Below are positions 26,943 to 34,138 of a stretch of DNA of 56,493 bases, piece after piece. The notes beneath the pieces are model-generated. The model worked only from the letters and a program-made list of their open reading frames with translations. It was not told the origin of the DNA and ran no database searches. Both the position numbers and the translations under genes were made by a program. Each line of letters opens with the position of its first letter. Positions within the stretch are counted from its first letter, which is position 1. This stretch comes from Oscillatoria sp. CS-180 (lineage in GTDB: Bacteria > Cyanobacteriota > Cyanobacteriia > Phormidesmidales > Phormidesmidaceae). The stretch spans positions 1 through 56,493 of the forward strand of contig NZ_JAQMUB010000077.1 in assembly GCF_028330965.1 (NCBI RefSeq). Reading direction: 5' to 3'.

Positions 26943-27269
26943 CTAGCGTGAACCGTTCGCGTTTTTGGGGCGTTTTCGACTTGGAGTCTGTAGCCACATA
27001 AGGATGCCTGTAATCAACAGCGTGAGAAGACCTAAGGCATTCAGGAAAGGATAGACAAAATCTAGGTTGATTTGACCGAACTTGCCTCGGTGCAGCTCCA
27101 AAAGCCAGAGGAAGTCGTTGGCGCGTTGGTCGGAGACCGGCCTCAGGCCATCGCTCGCAACCGCAAACTGAAAAAGAACACCTGTTGTTAGCGTCAGCAA
27201 CAATGGCAGCACCATCACGGGTACTAAGGCTCTATGGAGTTGCCGCAGACGAAGCTGGTTGAATTTCAT
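26943..27269 (-). CDS. PepSY-type small membrane protein
   Basis: The product is 108 residues with two membrane segments (about 16-36: VMVLPLLLTLTTGVLFQFAV; about 72-92: FLNALGLLTLLITGILMWLQ). The N-terminal LRQLHRALVPVMVLPL and LLELHRGKFG patterns are those of the PepSY-associated TM helix family, common in bacterial iron and copper gene clusters. The tail is basic and cytoplasmic. It lies 14 bp downstream of the short HEGHPH gene on the same strand, so both are probably one metal-linked operon. Confidence 0.7.
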   Translation of the reverse strand: MKFNQLRLRQLHRALVPVMVLPLLLTLTTGVLFQFAVASDGLRPVSDQRANDFLWLLELHRGKFGQINLDFVYPFLNALGLLTLLITGILMWLQTPSRKRPKNANGSR

Positions 27270-27283
27270 CGGTCAGGTGGGCC

Positions 27284-27451
27284 TCAATGCCTCTGTATGA
27301 CAACCTTCGGGAAGACCATTAGGCTTGCAGCCTCTTTTTTGTGAGGGTGACCTTCATGGGCCAGGGCATTTGTCGAGGCAGCTAGCTGTGTTCCGATAGC
27401 TACAGTACTACTACCCATCACTGTCCAGTAGTGACTTTCCCAGCGAGTCAT
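27284..27451 (-). CDS. Short exported protein with an HEGHPH motif, probably truncated
   Basis: The product is 55 residues from the ATG at 27449-27451, with AGG 8-10 bases upstream. The N-terminus looks like an export signal (VMGSSTVAIGTQLAASTNAL-A) followed by HEGHPHKKEAA, a start often seen on cyanobacterial periplasmic metal-binding proteins. The reading frame then ends early in sequence that does not look exported, so the gene is probably cut short. It precedes the PepSY-type gene by 14 bp. Confidence 0.45.
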   Translation of the reverse strand: MTRWESHYWTVMGSSTVAIGTQLAASTNALAHEGHPHKKEAASLMVFPKVVIQRH

Positions 27452-27483
27452 TGCGACCTAATCCTCTGTTCTGCTTGTCTGGT

Positions 27484-27615
27484 TCAGGCTAATGCGGTTG
27501 CAAAGTTCAACTCTTCACCAATACGAATCAAGCGTAATCGATCGTCAATGATCATGCCGCAACGAAGAACACCTGATTCTATATCAGCCTCAAACCGTCG
27601 GTTGCAGTTTCGCAT
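27484..27615 (-). CDS. Possible 43-residue leader ORF
   Basis: From the ATG at 27613-27615 a frame of 43 residues (RRFEADIESGVLRCGMIIDD, RLRLIRIGEELNF) lies directly downstream of the ATTTCAT direct repeat and upstream of the HEGHPH/PepSY genes on the same strand. No known family is recognised. It may be a leader peptide or simply untranslated leader. Confidence 0.25.
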   Translation of the reverse strand: MRNCNRRFEADIESGVLRCGMIIDDRLRLIRIGEELNFATALA

Positions 27616-27621
27616 CTAACG

Positions 27622-27639
27622 ATGAAATGGGGATGAAAT
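27622..27639 (-). promoter_or_regulatory. 11-bp-period direct repeat, candidate OmpR-family regulator box (site 1)
   Basis: ATGAAAT at 27622-27628 and again at 27633-27639, which is ATTTCAT-N4-ATTTCAT on the minus strand. The same arrangement occurs at 29450, 45426 and 45496, each time beside metal genes. Eleven-base spacing of direct repeats is typical for PhoB/OmpR-type response regulators. The orientation points to the HEGHPH/PepSY genes. Confidence 0.55.
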
Positions 27640-27789
27640 CGACCCGATGCATCAGTGGCAGCAGGCGTGGTACGGGTAATAGATTTATAGACGATGGAGC
27701 AGAAAACCATCGCCGCGTCTTCTGTCACTTGACCTTCCAGTTGACCCAAGGGTTTAGCTTACAGCTAGGCAGCATTGAGGGGTCATGTC

Positions 27790-28227
27790 ATGGACGCTTG
27801 GGTCAATCGCTTCAATCTTGAGCAGCACCCGTGGGTAAGCGGGTTGATGCCGTTTGGGCTGGGTGTTGCCCTGGCTGGTTTAGTCGGTTTGCTGCTTCAT
27901 TGGGTACCGTCTCAACCGAGATTGGAGGTATATGCGGTGGCGCTGTCGGCAATCGGAGCGGTCTATATTGGCTCAGCGCTGGCGGAAAAACGAGGGCGGA
28001 GCATTTTTTTGGAGACAGCGATCACGATCGCCTGTATTGTCCTCGCTCTCACGGGTTTGTGGGTCTCTCCCTTGGCGCTGATCGCAGGCTACGTATTGCA
28101 TGGCGTGTGGGACGTCCACCCCATTCACGTCGGGACACAGATTCCCCAGCGCTGGTATCCGCCATTGTGCGTGGGGTTTGACTGGGCGATCGCAGTCTTG
28201 ATTTTCCTTCAGTATGGCGTTGGATAG
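27790..28227 (+). CDS. DUF6010 family membrane protein
   Basis: The product is 145 residues. The ATG at 27790 has GAGGGG 8-13 bases upstream; the TTG at 27775 is less likely. Four membrane segments are visible (about 16-36, 45-62, 73-95 and 125-142). The segment GYVLHGVWDVHPIHVG, then RWYPPLCVGFDWAIAVL, is the signature of DUF6010 integral membrane proteins, whose function is unknown. It lies between metal-related genes, but its reading direction is opposite to both of its neighbours. Confidence 0.75.
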   Translation: MDAWVNRFNLEQHPWVSGLMPFGLGVALAGLVGLLLHWVPSQPRLEVYAVALSAIGAVYIGSALAEKRGRSIFLETAITIACIVLALTGLWVSPLALIAGYVLHGVWDVHPIHVGTQIPQRWYPPLCVGFDWAIAVLIFLQYGVG

Positions 28228-28275
28228 CCCTACTCAATCAGCGATCGACTTTTCTGAATCTTGCTGATGCTGATA

Positions 28276-28842
28276 CTAGTGAGTGTGCTGGTCATGGGTA
28301 GACGTATCCGCATAGCCTCTCAACTGGTCATATCGTTCGATTTGGTCATCTGAAAGCAGAGGGGTAATCTCCAGGTGAGCTTGCAGATGAGTCGCCCGCA
28401 GTTCACCGTACAGACTGGCTAATTCCGCCGTCTGTTGGTCTAGAGTTGCGGGGGCGATTTCCTCCATCGCAAACGACTGGCTGAGCTGCGCTTCCTGCTC
28501 AACGATGGTCTCTCCCAACTGCTGAGCCCGACCCTGCATCGCGTTGAAAACGGTTTGAATGGCTTGTTCCTGTTCTGTTGAGAGCGCTAAATCCTCTTTC
28601 AAATCCAGGACGTGGAGAGGGCCAGGAAAGCTGTTCAACTCAGCCATGCGGGCATATCCTGCCCCCTGACCCTGCAGAAGGTCATCCACCTCTTGGGCGC
28701 TGAGACCTCGTACCGGACTATCGGTTTGCCCAGTGTATGGCGATCGATGAGACGTTGAGAGAAAGATGCCTCCCCAAACCCCCATGCCAATGCCGAGAGT
28801 TAATCCACCCAGACCTAACAGCCATGTGCGTTTTTGATTCAT
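28276..28842 (-). CDS. Spy/CpxP-like periplasmic metal-stress protein
   Basis: The product is 188 residues. An N-terminal membrane anchor or signal (TWLLGLGGLTLGIGMGVWGG, about 5-28) precedes a helical domain with LDLKEDLALSTEQEQAIQTV, MQGRAQQLGETIVEQEAQLS and ITPLLSDDQIERYDQLRGYA, the pattern of Spy/CpxP and heavy-metal-resistance proteins. The tail is His-rich (THDQHTH). The gene starts 21 bp after the stop of the DUF411 gene, so they form an operon, probably copper-responsive. Confidence 0.75.
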   Translation of the reverse strand: MNQKRTWLLGLGGLTLGIGMGVWGGIFLSTSHRSPYTGQTDSPVRGLSAQEVDDLLQGQGAGYARMAELNSFPGPLHVLDLKEDLALSTEQEQAIQTVFNAMQGRAQQLGETIVEQEAQLSQSFAMEEIAPATLDQQTAELASLYGELRATHLQAHLEITPLLSDDQIERYDQLRGYADTSTHDQHTH

Positions 28843-28863
28843 CGCAACTTCTCTCAGTACTGA

Positions 28864-29373
28864 TCAAGAATGTTTGGCAAAGGCGGCAGTCTCTCCCGAC
28901 TCGGTGAAGGAGAAGACGGTGTAGGGTTCGACATAGTCGCCAGCTTCCATTCCAGGAGAGCCGATAGGCATTCCGGGAACGGCGATACCTGCGACGTCCG
29001 GTTTTTCAGCCAGCAACCGCTGCACGTCTTCAGCAGGAATGTGTCCTTCCACCACGTAGCCATCCACAATCGTGGTGTGGCAAGAGGCCAGATTGGCAGG
29101 AACGCCATATTGCTCTTTGATGGCGGTCATGTCTTCGGTCAGGTTGTCTTTGACGGTAAAGCCAGCCGCTTCCATGTGCTCAATCCAAAGTCCACAACAA
29201 CCACAAGTTGGGCTGCGATAGACGGTAATTTCGGACGTCATTGCTACTTGTTCAGCAGCATCTGTCCCCGGTTGGGCGTTGGGGTCTGGAACCAGGGAAC
29301 ACCCAGTCGCGGCAATCCCCGTTGAAACCAGTCCTACTGAAATCAGCGCAGACGTAAACGAACGACGATTCAT
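28864..29373 (-). CDS. DUF411 metal-binding lipoprotein
   Basis: The product is 169 residues. An RRSF start and a hydrophobic stretch end in ATGC at about 21-24, a lipobox, so the mature protein is probably lipid-anchored outside the cytoplasmic membrane. DUF411 follows from about 47: VYRSPTCGCCGLWIEHMEA with the CxCC metal site, YGVPANLASCHTTIVDGYVV, and VAGIAVPGMPIGSPGME. This family accompanies copper and heavy-metal resistance genes. It is the first gene of an operon with the CpxP-like gene. A direct-repeat regulator box lies 77-94 bp upstream of the start codon. Confidence 0.88.
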   Translation of the reverse strand: MNRRSFTSALISVGLVSTGIAATGCSLVPDPNAQPGTDAAEQVAMTSEITVYRSPTCGCCGLWIEHMEAAGFTVKDNLTEDMTAIKEQYGVPANLASCHTTIVDGYVVEGHIPAEDVQRLLAEKPDVAGIAVPGMPIGSPGMEAGDYVEPYTVFSFTESGETAAFAKHS

Positions 29374-29449
29374 AAATTTCTCCCCACCAAAACCTTGGGC
29401 TCGTCAGCCCTTTCTACGATAGTTCAGCTCACCAGCTTGACGCACAATC

Positions 29450-29467
29450 ATGAAATGGAAATGAAAT
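29450..29467 (-). promoter_or_regulatory. 11-bp-period direct repeat, candidate OmpR-family regulator box (site 2)
   Basis: ATGAAAT at 29450-29456 and 29461-29467, reading ATTTCAT-N4-ATTTCAT on the minus strand, upstream of and pointing to the DUF411/CpxP-like operon. It has the same motif, spacing and orientation relative to its gene as the boxes before the cupredoxin gene. Confidence 0.6.
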
Positions 29468-29913
29468 TGAGGGCGATCGCCCTTGGCTCATAAAACAGTT
29501 CGAATTTGGCCGTTAAGCCGCCAATTCAGTTTTGGCTGAGATCCGGTTATAGTGACGACGCTCGGTTGAACGAGTGCCTCCCGCCATTTCATATTCAGAG
29601 CTATTGCGCCCATGAACAATGGCAATGGCTTGCAGCATTTTGGTCGACTTCTCAGACCACTGCTGCTGGGTGCATCCCAGCTATGCAATGAGAAATAATA
29701 CTTAGATGTTAGAGCTAGGCTTTGGGCAGTTGACCTTACCCTGATAGCCCTATGGATGCGTCTACGGGCACCTCGATTAATTGCTTTTTGATGAGGGGTG
29801 AGACTCATCTAAGATCGCGGAGGTTGGCTTGAAGCCACCAGCTATTTCCTGCAAACGTCCTTCTTGAGCCAAACAACTCGATTGTCTCCCCCAAATTCTC
29901 GTGATAGAGACAG

Positions 29914-30170
29914 TTATCCTATGGTTTCAGCAATCATCGCCTGAGTGTCAAGAAAGGCAAGACGCTTGAGGTTGTACACCAAATTCTTCAAGCTAGATTC
30001 GTCTTGGCTCGCGTGATGTCAATCGTGCGCAGCAGTTTGCTACCGCCCTCGGTGATCCAACTGCCAAAAACGTGTTCTACCCAAGAAGTCTTTTTTTGCT
30101 CTCAAGTTTTTGTTGGCGCGATTGTAAATCCCAGAACCCTTGCTGTCCCATTCGCCTCAGCCACTAGCTT
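29914..30170 (-). pseudogene. IS5/IS1182-type transposase remnant (C-terminal end)
   Basis: Minus-strand frames give WVEHVFGSWITEGGSKLLRT then IDITRAKTNLA. After a one-base shift they continue as LKNLVYNLKRLAFLDTQAMI. This is the familiar C-terminal block of IS5-like DDE transposases (VEHVFG...GGKLLRTIGI.RAK..IGLMNLVYNL.RL). An in-frame TGA and the frameshift show decay. The N-terminal part, with the first catalytic residues, is gone. The rest of 29468-29913 holds an open frame of 106 codons (29488-29808, minus) that I do not recognise and do not call. Confidence 0.6.
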
Positions 30171-30178
30171 TGGTACTC

Positions 30179-30409
30179 ACATTCCGCAGGTTGACAGATA
30201 TTTTTACGTGTGCGTCTGCCTCTCAATCTCTGAAAACCTCATGAACACGCAATCTTTGAATATGTACTTTTCTGACGCGGATGCTTGCTGCAACACTTCT
30301 AAACAGTTTTCGCTTTAGACGCCGAGTTGCCTACAGCCTTGCCGATAGGGGGTTCTTTGAAGTAAAAGCTTGATGCGCACCAACAATTAAAAGTCAACCT
30401 GCGGAATGT
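30179..30409. mobile_element. MITE-like element with 17-bp terminal inverted repeats
   Basis: ACATTCCGCAGGTTGAC (30179-30195) is the exact inverse of GTCAACCTGCGGAATGT (30393-30409). The 231-bp element has no transposase. Its ends match, with one change, the ends in the tandem-repeat block at 23.2-23.9 kb (ACATTTCGCAGGTT), so both belong to one element family. The transposase scrap beside it may be unrelated. The rest of the gap to 30713 shows no gene. Confidence 0.75.
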
Positions 30410-30713
30410 CGGTTGGGACATCTTAGGATCTCATAGTGAGATCATCTTGACGATTTTTCGAGGTGCCTTTAAGGAAGCGACATCAAGCAGCAATTCAAAA
30501 TTGACTCGCAAAACTTCGGCCCAGTTACTTAGGGGAAGGCTCGATGTTTTGCAAATCTTGGAGGGTGTTTGAGATAAACCTCTTAAATTTTGCTTTGTGT
30601 TTCAGCTGTACGAGAAGTTGGAAGCCTTTGGAGAACCTTTCGGAAATTGCCTAACAAGCGACCCAGGCTATAATCTTGTCAGCTTTAAGTGAACTTCTCT
30701 CAAGCTACTTTCC

Positions 30714-33098
30714 ATGCCTAGCAATACTATTACTGTTTATGTTGCCTATGCTCGGAAAGATGAACCGCTCTTAACTGAGCTAGGCAACCATCTCAGTATC
30801 CTCAAAAATCAAGGTGTTATTACCAGTTGGGATAATCGTGATATTGAAGCAGGTGAAGAAACAAATTCTCTGACAACACGTAATCTGGCAAGGTCACAGA
30901 TAGTTTTATTGTTGATCAGTTCGGATTTTCTAGCCTCAGATGAATTATGGCAATTAGGTGTAACACAAGCAATTTCACGGCATGAGTCAGGAGTTTCAAA
31001 GGTCATTCCTATCATCTTGAGACCTTGCGACTGGGATAGCGCTCTATTTGCCAAACTAAAAGCATTACCAAAATACGGCAAACCAATCACTACTTGGGAT
31101 AACCAAGATGAAGCATTTTTAGATGTTGCCAAAGGTATACGAAAAGCAATTGAGAACTTATGGCAAGAACCCGAATTTACGAGGCTACAGCAATTAGGAA
31201 ATACTGAAGAAGAAGTATGTCCTTATCGAGGACTGGAAGCATTTAATCCTGACACAGCTGAGTTCTTTTTTGGCCGACAAAAAACTGTAGAACTCATTGC
31301 TCAAAAATTGTCTGCGGCAAACTTCGTTCCAGTTATTGGACCTTCAGGAAGTGGAAAATCATCAGTTGTATTAGCGGGCTTGGTTCCTAGTTTGGAAAGT
31401 GACTGGTGGGTGCTAGAAACCATAAGACCAGGCGTTGAACCTATGGCAGAGCTTCGGAAGGTGATGAGAAGCCTGTTCGAACGAAAAGCAGACCTGAATG
31501 AAATCACGTCACGCTTGAAGACTAAAGGTTTAGTTTCTGTATTAGAGCTACTGCCTAAATCTCATATATTCCAGACTGGAAAGCGTAAGTTATTACTTAT
31601 AATTGACCAATTCGAGGAGGTGTTTACGATTTGTTCTTCAGAAGAAGAACGAGCAAAGTTTGTTGATTGTATAACAGAAATTCAGACAGCACAAGACTCA
31701 CCCTTGTCTATTATTACTACAATGCGTGCAGATTTTGTAGAACAATGGCTTGGCCATGGGGATTTGGTACAAACAATTCAAGAGCACGCAGTATGGTTGG
31801 GACCATTGCAAAGAGATGACCTAATTCAAGCTATCACTCAACCTGCCAAAAATCAGGGCTATAACTTTGACCCAGGATTGCTAGAACTGATTTTAGAAGA
31901 TGTAAAAGAGGAGAAAAACTGCTTGCCTTTGCTAGAGTTTGCTCTGACAGAACTTTGGAAAAAACGGGATTTCCAACAATATAAGTTATCACTGGAAATC
32001 TATATGGATATGCAACGTTTGAAGGGTGCCTTAAATCAGAGGGCAGAAGAAGTTTATCAACACGATCTGAGAAGTGATGCAGAGAAGATTTGGGTTAAGC
32101 GTATTTGTTTGAGTTTACTAAACATTGGGTTGAACATGAAAGATACGCGCAAGCGTCAGCCCAGGAAAACACTACTGGATATGGGCGACTCTAAAGATAC
32201 CAAAGATCTCATAAATGATGTGATTGAAATTTTAATTAAAGGGAGACTGCTAGTTGCTACTAAGGATGATGAAATTGACTTGGTACATGAAGCTTTGATG
32301 AATGGATGGAACCGCTTTACTGATTGGAGACGGGAAGATCGAGATCTGTGGCGTATGCTTGATTATGTCAAGAGGGAATTCAATTTTTGGTTAAGCCATG
32401 AGCAATCTGATGACTTTTTGATGCAGGGTGGACGCTTATCCGAAGTCACTCAAAGATGGCAAGAACTTAAGCCTCACTTATCTATTCAAGCTCAGGATTT
32501 CTACCAACGAAGCCATTTTAGTAGAAGAGCTAATAGATCTTTCCAATCAAACATTAATGAATACAAAGAGAAGCTCTCAAACCTCGAAGCTAAACTAGCT
32601 AAAAGACTTCAGGAGCTTGAAGAGACTTTGGATTTATCTCAGGACAACTATGCTGAGCAACTTCAAAAGCTCCGATCAGATATTCGAGAACTCATCAGAA
32701 AAGCGGATCGATTTGAAGATCGAATGCAAGCTTCTCACGTAGCTTCAGTTTGGCTACTAGAAAATAAAGCCGAGCTGGTTCAGTTCATAATGAAATCTAT
32801 TTCAAGAAGCCATCCAGAATTCACTCGACCTGGTGGTTGCTTCTACCACACGGACAACCTCCAAGAGGTCCATCAGGATATAGACTATTACGTGACATGG
32901 TTAGTTGACAGCCTAAAGAGAGGAGAACCTATTGACAATGAGCTAAAGAAAAATATTTTCTTAGATAAAAGCATATATGCCAAGGCTTTCGAGGTGCTTC
33001 AAGAAAATCTCTCACTCAATTCTGTTTCTGATAAAGCAACTGACGAACTTGGATTATATTTAGATTTCTTAGTTGCTTACTTCAGATTTCTAGCTTAG
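30714..33098 (+). CDS. TIR-STAND NTPase with coiled-coil C-terminus
   Basis: The product is 794 residues. Residues about 5-150 are a TIR domain (ITVYVAYARKDEPLLTELGN, IVLLLISSDFLAS, IPIILRPCDW). A CPYRGLEAF motif near 169 starts a STAND NTPase of the nSTAND1 type, with Walker A GPSGSGKSS near 209 and Walker B LLLIIDQFEEVF near 295, followed by a winged-helix region ending in LVHEALMNGWNRFTDW. The WD40 repeats usually found after this NTPase in cyanobacteria are absent. A coiled coil (about 610-665) and a helical C-terminal domain of about 125 residues replace them (WLLENKAELVQFIMKSISRS, DYYVTWLVDSLKRGEPI). The architecture suggests an oligomerising immune sensor with a TIR effector. It is AT-rich compared with its neighbours. 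Confidence 0.85.
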   Translation: MPSNTITVYVAYARKDEPLLTELGNHLSILKNQGVITSWDNRDIEAGEETNSLTTRNLARSQIVLLLISSDFLASDELWQLGVTQAISRHESGVSKVIPIILRPCDWDSALFAKLKALPKYGKPITTWDNQDEAFLDVAKGIRKAIENLWQEPEFTRLQQLGNTEEEVCPYRGLEAFNPDTAEFFFGRQKTVELIAQKLSAANFVPVIGPSGSGKSSVVLAGLVPSLESDWWVLETIRPGVEPMAELRKVMRSLFERKADLNEITSRLKTKGLVSVLELLPKSHIFQTGKRKLLLIIDQFEEVFTICSSEEERAKFVDCITEIQTAQDSPLSIITTMRADFVEQWLGHGDLVQTIQEHAVWLGPLQRDDLIQAITQPAKNQGYNFDPGLLELILEDVKEEKNCLPLLEFALTELWKKRDFQQYKLSLEIYMDMQRLKGALNQRAEEVYQHDLRSDAEKIWVKRICLSLLNIGLNMKDTRKRQPRKTLLDMGDSKDTKDLINDVIEILIKGRLLVATKDDEIDLVHEALMNGWNRFTDWRREDRDLWRMLDYVKREFNFWLSHEQSDDFLMQGGRLSEVTQRWQELKPHLSIQAQDFYQRSHFSRRANRSFQSNINEYKEKLSNLEAKLAKRLQELEETLDLSQDNYAEQLQKLRSDIRELIRKADRFEDRMQASHVASVWLLENKAELVQFIMKSISRSHPEFTRPGGCFYHTDNLQEVHQDIDYYVTWLVDSLKRGEPIDNELKKNIFLDKSIYAKAFEVLQENLSLNSVSDKATDELGLYLDFLVAYFRFLA

Positions 33099-33196
33099 AG
33101 CGTGTTTTAGGGGTTCGGATATAGTGTCTTTAACTGCAAATTAAGTAACATGAAATCAAAACCTACGGTGTGACTTTTGACTTTAAAAATTGCCTA

Positions 33197-33451
33197 TTAG
33201 GTAGGCTCGACAATATCATTTTCGAGTTGACTTATTGTCTCAAGCACCTGATTCTTACTCTCATTCAGGATCTCTTCTGTATCAGACTCAGCCGTCGTAG
33301 GTATCTGACGTTTTGCATTGTTCAAATCTTGCTTGAACTCACCCAGCGGAAATTTATCTTTACTAAATGGACAATACGGGTCCCTTTTTGGGCAGTTGTA
33401 TCGATTTGACCTAGGTCCTCTGCAATCGCCTCTTCCTTTGGCGCAGGCCAT
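33197..33451 (-). CDS. Small Cys-rich protein of unknown function
   Basis: The product is 84 residues. The ATG at 33449-33451 has AGGAG eight bases upstream, a good site. Four cysteines lie in the first 30 residues (C3, C10, C20, C27: MACAKGRGDCRGPRSNRYNC then PKRDPYC), perhaps a zinc or disulfide cluster, followed by a charged helical tail. It converges on the TIR-STAND gene. I do not recognise a family. The strong ribosome binding site and coding-like tail argue for a real gene. Confidence 0.45.
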   Translation of the reverse strand: MACAKGRGDCRGPRSNRYNCPKRDPYCPFSKDKFPLGEFKQDLNNAKRQIPTTAESDTEEILNESKNQVLETISQLENDIVEPT

Positions 33452-33526
33452 AGATTAGTCTCCTGAAGAGCAAAAGTACAATTCACTCTTCAAAAAAAAG
33501 ACTTTTCGTCAGGATGATTATCAGTA

Positions 33527-33640
33527 CTAGTGTTTGATTTTTGACGACTGATTAGTAGCAGTGTCGATGATGCCCATACCTATAATGTTGCCCCGAGGCC
33601 AAGCAAGCTGAATTGGAACGTCAAGAGTTTCTTGCCACAT
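33527..33640 (-). CDS. Possible 37-residue ORF
   Basis: It starts with an ATG directly after the TAA of the 52-residue ORF upstream, in the same frame, and encodes WQETLDVPIQLAWPRGNIIG then MGIIDTATNQSS. The adjacency could mean that the two ORFs were once one gene separated by a nonsense change. Family unknown. Confidence 0.25.
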   Translation of the reverse strand: MWQETLDVPIQLAWPRGNIIGMGIIDTATNQSSKIKH

Positions 33641-33799
33641 TTAGCGGTCAAGCTTAGATCCAGCATCCTTTGCCCTGAGTACGGTATCCCTTAAGGCCTT
33701 GTCGTTTCCGAAATCTTTCTCGGCTTTGTCTAAGCTAGACTGCATCTTTTTAATAGATTCATCAAATTCTCGACGTGGAGACTTCTCACTTCTAACCAT
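33641..33799 (-). CDS. Possible 52-residue charged ORF
   Basis: The ATG at 33797-33799 begins a highly charged helical peptide (SPRREFDESIKKMQSSLDKA, EKDFGNDKALRDTVLRAKDA). No strong ribosome binding site is visible. With the next two small ORFs it forms a compact minus-strand set beside the TIR-STAND gene. The composition is coding-like, but no family is recognised. The stretch 33800-34061 shows nothing I can name. Confidence 0.35.
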   Translation of the reverse strand: MVRSEKSPRREFDESIKKMQSSLDKAEKDFGNDKALRDTVLRAKDAGSKLDR

Positions 33800-34061
33800 T
33801 TAATTGTAGATATGTCACTGCCTTATATTTTTCATTGACTGAAGAGCTAATCAGGATACTCTTGACTGAAGTAGATCAAGAATACTACTATAGAGCAAGC
33901 TAGTGCGATTACAGATCGCCGTAACTAAGTTGACACCAGCAAACCGAGCATTTCTTCACTGTTCACAGGTCTCTAATCGGTGGATTAATTAAATTGCCAG
34001 GAATGGAATTGTGCTTGGTGTATTGAGAGACTTCATTCTGGCTATCCCACCCATCTCTCCC

Positions 34062-34093
34062 TTGACCCTACAGCCAGCTATAAGGTTTAGACT
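34062..34093 (+). promoter_or_regulatory. MerR-type metal-responsive promoter/operator
   Basis: TTGACC (34062-34067) and TAGACT (34088-34093) are separated by 20 bp, the over-long spacer typical of MerR-family promoters. The spacer carries the dyad ACCCTA-cagccagc-TATAAGGT, close to the ACCCTATAGC...GCTATAGGGT consensus of metal-responsive members. It lies about 46 bp before the MerR-like start codon. Confidence 0.75.
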
Positions 34094-34138
34094 GAAGCCA
34101 GAGCTAGCGAAGAACAGCTATGGCCGTCATTACTGGAT

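Noticed and set aside
29488..29808. Minus-strand open frame of 106 codons
   Set aside because: No family recognised and it lies in transposon debris; possibly part of a decayed element but not supportable as a gene.
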